Position numbers and translations under genes: made by a program. DNA of 6,903 nt from Treponema sp. Lineage in GTDB: Bacteria; Spirochaetota; Spirochaetia; Treponematales; Treponemataceae. The stretch covers positions 1-6,903 of the forward strand of contig JAILNT010000386.1 of NCBI GenBank assembly GCA_024691265.1. The letters run 5' to 3'. The notes under the pieces were generated by a model that did no database searches, was not told where the DNA came from, and saw nothing but the letters and a program-made list of their open reading frames with translations. Positions 1 to 5,404 of this stretch are shown piece after piece (position 1 is the stretch's first letter; each line of letters starts with the position of its first letter).

Positions 1-135
1 CACAATAAAAATAATGATTGTAAAGTTATTACAGAAAAAATGATTAATGAAGCTAAAGAAGATATGATTAATGAAATATTATCATGTTATCTTGAAGGTA
101 AAATACGTTTTTTATCTGATGATGAAAGTTCTTAA
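1..135 (+). CDS. 3' end of an unidentified gene (partial)
   Basis: The frame is open from the first base to a TAA at 133-135 and gives 44 residues, so the gene begins left of the window. The peptide is polar and rich in Lys, Glu, Asp and Asn. It contains two MINE-type segments encoded by an exact 12-base direct repeat (40-51 and 64-75). There is no membrane segment and I recognise no domain. An in-frame ATG at 40 lacks a Shine-Dalgarno, so I do not take it as a start. The 58 bases to the next gene are AT-rich and show no GC-rich terminator hairpin. That this is coding rests only on the open frame and plausible composition. Confidence 0.45.
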   Translation, partial: HNKNNDCKVITEKMINEAKEDMINEILSCYLEGKIRFLSDDESS

Positions 136-193
136 AGTTCATTTTATATAAATATTTTTTGGAAATAATTTTTATTGTGTTAGACTATAAAAC

Positions 194-1333
194 ATGAATC
201 AAGAAATAGCTTTTTCTTCAAGAACTAACACTGAAGACGCAGTCTTAGATATTTTTAATCAACTAAGAAGTCCTGCTGAAAATTACAAAGTTGTAATCTT
301 TTTTGCAAGCAGTATATATGACTTTGACCTTCTTTCAAAAAAAATAAAAGAACATTTTCCTTCTTCTCATGTTATTGGTACAAGCACATCTGGTGAAATT
401 TCACCTAAAGGATTTTCTAAAAACACTCTGGTAGTTACAACAATGAGTGATAGCATGACTAGAATTTCAGGAGTATTGATAGATGATGCAGATAAATTTC
501 CTGTAATCTATAAAAAAGATATAGAAGATGCTGCATCTTCTATAGGAATCAGATTTCATTCTAAAGGTACTAATAAAGATTGTTTTGCCTTAACCTTTAT
601 AAATGGACTTTGTAATGCAGAAGAAGCAGTTCTTGCATTAATAAATTCAATTATTGATGATAAGGAATTTAATATTGTTGGCGGTTCTGCTGGTGATGAC
701 TTAAAATTCAAGGAAACTTATGTAAGTTATAATGGTGAAGTTGTAAGTCATGGTGCTGTAATATTATTCTTTAAAACTTCCCACAGATTTATTATAAAAA
801 AAGAAAATATCTTCGTTCCAACAGGAAAAAGACTAAAAATTACAAGCGTAGTTTCTCAAACTAGAACTATAACTTCTATAAATAATCAAAATCCAAAAAG
901 AAGTTATGCAACAGCGTTAGGACTTTCAGAAAGTGAAGCTGAAAACTCTATACTAAAATATCCATTTGGACGTGTATTTGGAACAGAAATGTTTATTTCT
1001 TCGATAAGTAGTTTCCAACAAAATGGTAACATGAACATGTATTCCAGAGTACTTCCTAATACAGAAGTTGAAGTTCTTGAACCTATAGACCCTATTGAAG
1101 AAGCAAAAAAGACAGCTTCAGAAATCAGAAATGAAATAAAGAACCCAGGTTTCACATTAATTGTGAATTGTATTCTTCGCACAATAGGATTTGAAAAAGA
1201 CAATATGCTAAACCCTATATCAAGAGTCTGGAATCAATATTATCCAAATTATTGCGGATTTAGCAGTTATGGGGAGCAAATAAACAGATTAAATTCAAAT
1301 CAGACATTTGTAGTGCTAGTAATTGAAGCTTAA
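194..1333 (+). CDS. FIST-domain cytoplasmic sensor protein
   Basis: The 379-residue protein is full length for a FIST N plus FIST C protein (Pfam FIST_N and FIST_C). The N-domain shows IGTSTSGEIS at 61-70 and VGGSAGDDLKF at 162-172. The C-domain shows NCILR at 325-329 (the family's Cys...Arg motif) and GFSSYGEQ followed by NQT at 355-371, the usual end of FIST_C. There is no signal peptide or membrane segment, so it should be cytoplasmic. FIST domains are predicted in the literature to bind small ligands such as amino acids and often occur with chemotaxis or two-component proteins. The next gene, 17 bases on, encodes a soluble chemoreceptor, which suggests this protein supplies its sensory input; the ligand is unknown. 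The ATG at 194 is the first methionine and fits the expected N-terminus. It has no Shine-Dalgarno: the nearest purine run, GGAAA, is over 25 bases away. Arg codons are mostly AGA. Confidence 0.9.
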   Translation: MNQEIAFSSRTNTEDAVLDIFNQLRSPAENYKVVIFFASSIYDFDLLSKKIKEHFPSSHVIGTSTSGEISPKGFSKNTLVVTTMSDSMTRISGVLIDDADKFPVIYKKDIEDAASSIGIRFHSKGTNKDCFALTFINGLCNAEEAVLALINSIIDDKEFNIVGGSAGDDLKFKETYVSYNGEVVSHGAVILFFKTSHRFIIKKENIFVPTGKRLKITSVVSQTRTITSINNQNPKRSYATALGLSESEAENSILKYPFGRVFGTEMFISSISSFQQNGNMNMYSRVLPNTEVEVLEPIDPIEEAKKTASEIRNEIKNPGFTLIVNCILRTIGFEKDNMLNPISRVWNQYYPNYCGFSSYGEQINRLNSNQTFVVLVIEA

Positions 1334-1350
1334 CTTAGGAGTAAAATACC

Positions 1351-2253
1351 ATGACAAAAGAAACTTTAGACATAAAAACAATTATCCAGGCAGGATACGA
1401 TATAGTAAATACTCTTATAAAATTTGCACTTACAGAAACTGATGCCAATACATTTTTGAAGGACTACCTAGGAGATAACGAATCTTCAAGAAAGCAAAAA
1501 GAAGTATTAAACCAATTTTCTGAAAGTGGAAACAGGATTCAAGTTTCTGCTGAAAAAATTGTTGAATCGACAAATTCTAACAATCAGCAAATAGATGGCA
1601 TAAATGAAATGTTTAACAACATGTCAAAGACCATGGATCATTTGAAAGAATCTAGCAAAGCCATTGATGCAAAATTAAATTCACTTAAAGACCAGATAAA
1701 AAAGATTACAGAGTTTGCAAAAAACATTCAGGATATTTCAGACCAGACAAATCTTCTGTCATTTAATGCTTCCATAGAAGCCGCCCGTGCAGGACAAGCT
1801 GGTAAAGGTTTTAGAATAATTGCTAATGAAGTAAAAAAACTTTCTGGTAATACAGGTGCTGCATCTCAAGAAATTGCAAAGAAAATAAAAGACCTTGATA
1901 AATTAATTTCTGAAGTTATGGACGAAAACAACAGTCATAACACTTTTATAAATGAAATGCAAAATGCTACAAAAACATCTGAATCAGTACTAGCTTCAAT
2001 AAAAGAAGGTGCTGATGAAAATGCAACGCTTACAAATCAGATGTATCAGGAAATCCGTGAAAATCAGCAGAATATTATTTCATCAACAGAAGAAACTGAA
2101 CGAGTAAATAATGAGCAGATTAAAATTATTGCACAAAGAACAGCAGATGAAACTTTCATTACAAACGACAGACTTTCATTTCTTATAGAACTTGAAAAAT
2201 TATTTGAATATATGAAAGAACATGCTAGTGAGTATGAGAATAAAAATATCTAG
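1351..2253 (+). CDS. Soluble methyl-accepting chemotaxis protein lacking a sensor domain
   Basis: This 300-residue protein is almost entirely helical coiled coil with the conserved MCP signalling hairpin (MCPsignal family) at about residues 128-175. The tip contains DQTNLLSFNAS, then EAARAG at 143-148 and GKGF at 151-154. N139, E143 and R146, which match receptor-trimer and CheA/CheW contact residues in enteric receptors, are kept. The position of Tsr L380 is Phe (F138). There are no transmembrane helices, no HAMP and no recognisable ligand domain, and no C-terminal CheR-tethering pentapeptide. It is therefore a cytoplasmic receptor that probably acts with the FIST protein encoded just upstream and signals to CheA/CheW encoded elsewhere. 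AGGAG at 1337-1341, 9 bases before the ATG, supports the start. The stop codon lies in the loop of an inverted repeat (2225-2264). Confidence 0.92.
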   Translation: MTKETLDIKTIIQAGYDIVNTLIKFALTETDANTFLKDYLGDNESSRKQKEVLNQFSESGNRIQVSAEKIVESTNSNNQQIDGINEMFNNMSKTMDHLKESSKAIDAKLNSLKDQIKKITEFAKNIQDISDQTNLLSFNASIEAARAGQAGKGFRIIANEVKKLSGNTGAASQEIAKKIKDLDKLISEVMDENNSHNTFINEMQNATKTSESVLASIKEGADENATLTNQMYQEIRENQQNIISSTEETERVNNEQIKIIAQRTADETFITNDRLSFLIELEKLFEYMKEHASEYENKNI

Positions 2254-2264
2254 CATACTACTAG
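2225..2264 (+). repeat. Inverted repeat spanning the chemoreceptor stop codon and the region before tcdA
   Basis: Arms 2225-2236 and 2254-2264 pair over 11 base pairs with a single bulged G at 2230 and a 17-base loop. Within the same stretch, ATGCTAG (2222-2228) and CTAGCAT (2250-2256) form a competing 7-bp pairing. The TAG stop at 2251-2253 is in the loop. No T-run follows, so it is a poor intrinsic terminator. It lies just upstream of a TATAAT at 2274-2279, so an operator or an mRNA 3'-end stabiliser is possible. The pairing is read directly; the role is inference. Confidence 0.5.
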
Positions 2265-2273
2265 GATTTATTA

Positions 2274-2279
2274 TATAAT
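2274..2279 (+). promoter_or_regulatory. Possible -10 element of a tcdA promoter
   Basis: A perfect TATAAT sits 7 bases before the tcdA ATG. No good -35 hexamer is found at 16-18 bases upstream (that region is the right arm of the inverted repeat), and there is no TG extension. A start about 7 bases downstream would put the first transcribed base at or next to the ATG, giving a leaderless mRNA. In AT-rich DNA this hexamer can occur by chance. Confidence 0.35.
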
Positions 2280-2286
2280 CGCTTTC

Positions 2287-3078
2287 ATGCTTTATCAGTT
2301 TGCAAGAACAAGATTTACTTTCGGTAAAGAAAATATGGAAAAAATTGCCAGTGCCCGCGTTATCGTATTCGGTATCGGAGGCGTTGGCAGCTATGTTACA
2401 GAAGCTCTAGTCCGTTCTGGAATAGGAGCAATAGATATTGTAGATAATGATAAAATCAGCCTAACAAATCTAAATCGACAGCTTTTCGCACTCCATTCTA
2501 CTCTTGGAAGAGATAAGGTTGATGTTGCAGAAGAACGGATACATGATATAAATCCTGATTGTAAAGTTACAAAACACAAAATATTTTTTACGCCAGAAAC
2601 TTCAAATCAATTCGATTTTTCTCAATATGATTACATAATAGATTGCATTGATACTGTTACAGGGAAAATAGAACTTGTATTAAAAGCCGAAGAGGCAAAA
2701 AAAAATATTATAAGCAGTATGGGAGCAGGAAACAAAGTTGACCCGACAAAATTTCAGGTAACAGATATTTCCCGCACTTCTGTCTGCCCTCTTGCAAGGG
2801 TTATGCGAAATGAATTAAAAAAAAGAGGAATAAAAAGATTAAAGTGTGTATTTTCAACTGAAAATATTATTGCTCCTCAATATGAAGATTCTGATATAGA
2901 TGCTGATATAAATCAGGAACAGTCCATAAATATAAAAAAACAGGCACCAGGAAGCAATGCTTTTGTGCCTTCTGTTGCAGGTTTAATTATAGCAGGAGAA
3001 GTTTTAAAAGATTTAACTCAGTTCCATGTAACAAATCTTTTTCCCGTTTTAAAACATAAAACTGCAAGGTCAAAATAA
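2287..3078 (+). CDS. tcdA: tRNA threonylcarbamoyladenosine dehydratase (ThiF/E1-like)
   Basis: TcdA (also called CsdL/YgdL) uses ATP to cyclise t6A at position 37 of ANN-decoding tRNAs to ct6A. The 263-residue protein is full length for the family. The Rossmann ATP loop GIGGVGS is at 29-35, the acidic strand end at D53-D55, NLNRQ at 61-65, and the IDCIDTV segment (D119, D122) follows. SMGAGNK (144-150) and TSVCPLARVMR (164-174) resemble the clostridial-type subgroup as I remember it. The C-terminus has the conserved PGSNAFVPSVAG (221-232). The first residues, including ARTRFTFG, align with the family N-terminus and so support the ATG at 2287. No Shine-Dalgarno lies at normal distance (AGGA at 2263 is about 20 bases away). 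The gene lies 33 bases after the chemoreceptor and probably has its own expression signals. Its function is unrelated to the signalling genes. Confidence 0.93.
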   Translation: MLYQFARTRFTFGKENMEKIASARVIVFGIGGVGSYVTEALVRSGIGAIDIVDNDKISLTNLNRQLFALHSTLGRDKVDVAEERIHDINPDCKVTKHKIFFTPETSNQFDFSQYDYIIDCIDTVTGKIELVLKAEEAKKNIISSMGAGNKVDPTKFQVTDISRTSVCPLARVMRNELKKRGIKRLKCVFSTENIIAPQYEDSDIDADINQEQSINIKKQAPGSNAFVPSVAGLIIAGEVLKDLTQFHVTNLFPVLKHKTARSK

Positions 3079-3122
3079 TAGTTTTTTAGGAAAGAGCATA
3101 CCCTTTAAATTTTTTATTAATA

Positions 3123-3152
3123 TTGACATAGCTCGTTTTTTCGGTGTATATT
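3123..3152 (+). promoter_or_regulatory. sigma70-type promoter of the rplM operon
   Basis: The -35 TTGACA (3123-3128) is a perfect match. After an 18-base spacer comes the -10 TATATT (3147-3152). Transcription would start near 3158-3160. This is the best promoter in the window, in the expected place before highly expressed ribosomal protein genes. Confidence 0.8.
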
Positions 3153-3158
3153 AAAAGT

Positions 3159-3256
3159 CCCCGTATATTGTAAAAACAGTGATTGCTCATCACTGCAACG
3201 CCAGAAGCCGATGCTAGGTGGAAGACGAAAGACTTTTTTGTAGTAAGGTACTATAC
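3159..3256 (+). promoter_or_regulatory. Structured 5' leader of rplM-rpsI
   Basis: The roughly 98-nt leader can fold into four consecutive small hairpins. The first is a perfect 7-bp stem, CAGTGAT/ATCACTG, at 3177-3195 with a 5-nt loop. The second (3199-3220) pairs CGCC with GGTG and AGC with GCT around a CGAT loop. The third (about 3222-3235) has a GAAA tetraloop and one A-A mismatch, and runs into six Ts (3234-3239). The fourth (3239-3255) has the AGG of the ribosome binding site in its loop. L13 autoregulates its operon in E. coli, and Bacillus-type bacteria have a known L13 leader RNA, so autoregulation here is a reasonable inference. I cannot match this to a described leader family. The folds were drawn by hand without energy calculation. 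Confidence 0.5.
3239..3255 (+). promoter_or_regulatory. rplM ribosome binding site inside a small hairpin
   Basis: AAGG at 3245-3248 lies 8 bases before the ATG at 3257 and decides this start over the in-frame GTG at 3218. The flanks TGTAGTA (3239-3245) and TACTATA (3249-3255) can pair over 7 positions, one of them G-U, leaving AGG in a 3-nt loop. The stem is weak, so it would modulate rather than block initiation. Confidence 0.45.
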
Positions 3257-3685
3257 ATGAAAACTATTTTTGTTAAAGAACACGAACAGGTTCGCAACTG
3301 GTACATCATCGATGCTGCCGGACAGCCTTTGGGACGTGTTGCAGCTAAGGTTGCATCAGTTCTTCGTGGTAAAAACAAGGCTGCCTATACTCCTAATCAG
3401 AACATGGGAGACTATGTAGTTGTTATTAACGCAGCTAAGGTTGTGGTAACTGGCAATAAGAATGAAGATATGTTGTATCGCCATCACACAGGATTTATAC
3501 GTGGATTGCGTGAATTCTCATTCGAAGAATTAATCCAGCGTAAGCCTGTAGATCCATTCCGTCGCACTCTTGCAGGAATGTTGCCTAATGGTAGCTTGGG
3601 ACGTTCTCTCATGAAGAATGTTAAGATTTATGCAGGTGCTGAGCATCCTCATGCTGCTCAGAATCCAAAGCCTCTCGCATTCTGA
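3257..3685 (+). CDS. rplM: 50S ribosomal protein L13
   Basis: L13 is an early-assembly protein of the large subunit that binds 23S rRNA. From the ATG at 3257 the product is 142 residues, the standard L13 length, beginning with the W15-containing NWYIIDA block. It contains GQPLGRVA (22-29), the GDYVVVINA block (51-59), YRHHTGF (74-80), GMLPNGSLGRS (107-117) and the C-terminal HPHAAQNP (130-137). An in-frame GTG at 3218 would add 13 residues not found in L13 and has no fitting ribosome binding site; the AAGG before 3257 supports the shorter form. Arg codons are CGT/CGC, unlike the AGA-rich genes around it, as expected for strong expression. It is the first gene of the operon behind the promoter at 3123-3152, and rpsI follows 16 bases after its stop. 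Confidence 0.97.
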   Translation: MKTIFVKEHEQVRNWYIIDAAGQPLGRVAAKVASVLRGKNKAAYTPNQNMGDYVVVINAAKVVVTGNKNEDMLYRHHTGFIRGLREFSFEELIQRKPVDPFRRTLAGMLPNGSLGRSLMKNVKIYAGAEHPHAAQNPKPLAF

Positions 3686-3701
3686 GTTTTAGGAGCTTAT
3701 T

Positions 3702-4094
3702 GTGGTTAAAAATATTGCAATCGGTACAGGAAGAAGAAAGACAGCAACTGCTCGTGTATTTGTACGCGAGGGTTCTGGAAAAATCGTTGTAAACGGAAAA
3801 GAATTGAAGGACTACTTCACAAGTCTTGACCAGATTCGTGTTGTACAGCAGCCACTTGTTGTAACATCAAGTGACAATAAGTATGATATCCTTATCAATG
3901 TAGTTGGTGGTGGTCTTAACGGACAGGCTGCAGCTTGTTTGCATGGAATTGCACGTGCTTTGACACAGATTGATCCTGATTGTCATGCAGCATTGAAGGC
4001 AAACGGATATCTTACACGTGATTCTCGTATGGTTGAACGTAAGAAGTACGGTCAGCGCGGAGCTCGTAGACGCTTCCAGTTCAGCAAGCGCTAA
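3702..4094 (+). CDS. rpsI: 30S ribosomal protein S9
   Basis: S9 sits in the head of the small subunit, and its C-terminal tail reaches the P-site tRNA. The 130-residue product is typical in length and has GTGRRKTATARVF at 8-20, GGGLNGQA at 69-76, the GYLTRDSRMVERKKYG block at 102-117 and the hallmark C-terminal SKR. The start is GTG at 3702, backed by a strong AGGAG at 3691-3695 six bases upstream. Pairing with rplM is near universal in bacteria. Arg codons are mostly CGT/CGC, apart from a few AGA. No terminator lies directly after the stop; recX begins 25 bases later. Confidence 0.97.
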   Translation: MVKNIAIGTGRRKTATARVFVREGSGKIVVNGKELKDYFTSLDQIRVVQQPLVVTSSDNKYDILINVVGGGLNGQAAACLHGIARALTQIDPDCHAALKANGYLTRDSRMVERKKYGQRGARRRFQFSKR

Positions 4095-4119
4095 ACTTTA
4101 CTTTATATATTACTGTCGC

Positions 4120-4758
4120 ATGATTATTTGTGCAGTAGAAGAGGTCTCTTCTGGATATTTAAAAATAATGTCTGGAACGGGACCTTTTTTCATTAGAACA
4201 GAATACCTTTCTTTTCTCTCTCCTGATAGCTTAAAATGCCTTATAAATTATTCTCTAAATAATATTATTGAACCAAAAGAATTTCTTCAGGAAGAAGAAG
4301 ATGATATTCTAAATGCAAAAGAAGCTTTATTGGCTGAAAAAGCAGCCTTAAAAAGTCTTGCAAGAAGTGAGCAATGTCGTTTTATGCTTGCACAAAAACT
4401 TTATGAAAAGAATTTTTCAAAAGCAGCTGTAAACAAGGCTTTAGATTTTTTAGAAAGCAAAGACTTTCTTAACGACATGCGTTTTGCATCTTCATGGATA
4501 AGAACACGAGCTATAGCTAAAGCTGAAGGTCGCAAAAAACTTGAGTTAGAGCTTGCTGCACGAGGAATAAAAAGAACTTGTATAAAAGATGTTCTTGATA
4601 AATATTTTTCAGAAACAAGCGAAATAGAACTTTGTAATAAAGCTCTATCAAAACTTTTAAGGTTAAAGACTCCTTCTGATAAATTATTCAATAAGTTGAT
4701 ACAAAAAGGTTTTTCTGTCAAAATTGTAAATACTGTTATTTCACAGTCAAACCTTTAA
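4120..4758 (+). CDS. recX: RecX-family regulatory protein
   Basis: RecX binds RecA filaments and modulates recombination and SOS activity; it acts in the cytoplasm. The 212-residue product has a short N-terminal beta-type region (about 1-60) followed by the helical RecX repeats. The clearest signature is FLNDMRFASSWIRTR (116-130), then EGRKK (136-140) and ELAARGI (144-150). The family motif usually has DD where this protein has N118-D119. The ATG at 4120 is the first start codon after rpsI in this frame, and the N-terminal segment up to RTEYL resembles other RecX N-termini. The frame is open further up to a GTG at 4018, but that lies inside rpsI. No Shine-Dalgarno precedes 4120; an ATG at 4168 is a weaker alternative. 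recX is not next to recA here, unlike in many bacteria. Terminator-like folds lie at 4137-4190. Confidence 0.85.
   Translation: MIICAVEEVSSGYLKIMSGTGPFFIRTEYLSFLSPDSLKCLINYSLNNIIEPKEFLQEEEDDILNAKEALLAEKAALKSLARSEQCRFMLAQKLYEKNFSKAAVNKALDFLESKDFLNDMRFASSWIRTRAIAKAEGRKKLELELAARGIKRTCIKDVLDKYFSETSEIELCNKALSKLLRLKTPSDKLFNKLIQKGFSVKIVNTVISQSNL
4137..4190 (+). promoter_or_regulatory. Possible attenuator-like alternative hairpins in early recX
   Basis: AGAAGAG (4137-4143) and CTCTTCT (4146-4152) are exact reverse complements around GT. The same left arm can instead pair with a distal sequence: 4137-4148 with 4179-4190, twelve positions including three G-U pairs, with GGTC/GACC at its core. The distal arm ends in six Ts (4185-4190). 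The two folds exclude each other, as in attenuators. The structure is within coding sequence, 17 bases after the chosen start, so translation would compete with it. Pairings are seen; the role is inference. Confidence 0.35.
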
Positions 4759-4773
4759 AAGTGAGAGTTGTAA

Positions 4774-5394
4774 ATGCATTTAGTAGATGATACAGAAAAT
4801 CAAAAAGCAGGTTTATATTCTGCACTCGAAGTTTCTCATATTTGTGGTGTTGTAAATCAGACTGTTATAAACTGGATAAAAAGCGGTTTTTTAAAAGCTT
4901 CAAGAACTCCAGGTGGTCAATATAGAATATATCCTGAAGATTTAGCACAATTTATGCTTAACCACAATCTTCGAATTCCTGAAGAAGTTATAGACCTTTG
5001 CAAGAATAGGAATGAATTATATTCAAAAAGCATTCTTGTAGTTGATGATGACGAAGGTCTGAACAGTGTAATTACAAAATTTTTAGGCAAAAAATTTCCT
5101 ACAATGCAAATCTTTCAGGCATTTGATGGTTTTGATGCTGGTTCGCAAATGATGGAAAAAAGACCTTGCTGTATAATACTTGATTTGGACTTACCAGGTG
5201 TAGATGGTTTTTCAATTTGCAGCAGAATACGTGAAGGCGATAAATACGGAAAACCTACAATTATAATAATGACAGCACTTGAAGATTCAGAACTTGAAAA
5301 CAAGATGAAAGAATTAGGTGTTAAACATCTTTTCAGAAAACCTATAAATCTTGTACAGCTATCAGAAGCTGTACAATCAATTGTAAATAAATAG
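4774..5394 (+). CDS. HTH (MerR/excisionase-like) and receiver-domain response regulator
   Basis: The 206-residue protein joins an N-terminal winged-helix DNA-binding domain (about 13-65) to a C-terminal receiver (about 85-204). The HTH reads SALEVSHICGVVNQTVINW (16-34), followed by the wing RTPGGQYRIYPEDL (44-57), typical of MerR/excisionase-like domains. The receiver has the acidic D91-D93 cluster, phospho-acceptor D137 in LDLDLPG, switch T167 in IIMTA, and K189 in FRKP, so it looks phosphorylatable. The domain order, DNA binding first and receiver second, is the reverse of OmpR or NarL regulators. No histidine kinase is in the window, so its partner is unknown. It starts 15 bases after recX with a weak GTGAGAG (4761-4767) before the ATG and is probably cotranscribed with it. 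The last codons contain a perfect inverted repeat. Confidence 0.9.
   Translation: MHLVDDTENQKAGLYSALEVSHICGVVNQTVINWIKSGFLKASRTPGGQYRIYPEDLAQFMLNHNLRIPEEVIDLCKNRNELYSKSILVVDDDEGLNSVITKFLGKKFPTMQIFQAFDGFDAGSQMMEKRPCCIILDLDLPGVDGFSICSRIREGDKYGKPTIIIMTALEDSELENKMKELGVKHLFRKPINLVQLSEAVQSIVNK
5351..5376 (+). repeat. Perfect 10-bp inverted repeat at the convergent gene junction
   Basis: TTGTACAGCT (5351-5360) and AGCTGTACAA (5367-5376) are exact reverse complements around a 6-base loop. The repeat lies in the end of the regulator gene, ending 15 bases before its stop codon, and about 30 bases past the sppA stop on the other strand. No T-run follows on either strand, so it is not a classic intrinsic terminator. 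As RNA it would make a stable hairpin in both converging transcripts. A DNA-binding site is also possible. Confidence 0.6.
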
Positions 5395-5404
5395 ATAAAG
5401 TTAT

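Noticed and set aside
40..75. 12-base direct repeat in the left-edge gene fragment
   Set aside because: Two copies 24 bases apart in frame are best explained by a repeated MINE peptide in a low-complexity coding sequence; this is not evidence of a mobile element or array.
136..193. Promoter or terminator before the FIST gene
   Set aside because: The stretch is so AT-rich that several -10-like hexamers occur. No -35 at a correct distance and no GC-rich stem could be singled out.
1029..1040. Small palindrome ACATGAACATGT in the FIST gene
   Set aside because: Arms of five bases around AA within coding sequence are expected by chance, and nothing nearby gives them a role.
904..1203. Open frame on the - strand inside the FIST gene
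   Set aside because: It lies wholly within a well-supported gene on the other strand and resembles no protein I know. The same applies to the - strand frames at 2391-2579, 4401-4721 and 5115-5303.
3079..3122. Possible terminator after tcdA
   Set aside because: There is a T-run (about 3110-3117), but only a weak AGG/CCT pairing with bulges precedes it. No convincing stem was found.
3218..3256. GTG at 3218 as the rplM start, adding 13 residues
   Set aside because: The extra residues are not part of L13, they overlap the structured leader, and AAGG correctly spaced before the ATG at 3257 gives the standard 142-residue length.
4018..4119. GTG at 4018 as the recX start, overlapping rpsI
   Set aside because: It would place 77 bases of recX inside the conserved end of rpsI. 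RecX-like sequence begins only after the ATG at 4120.
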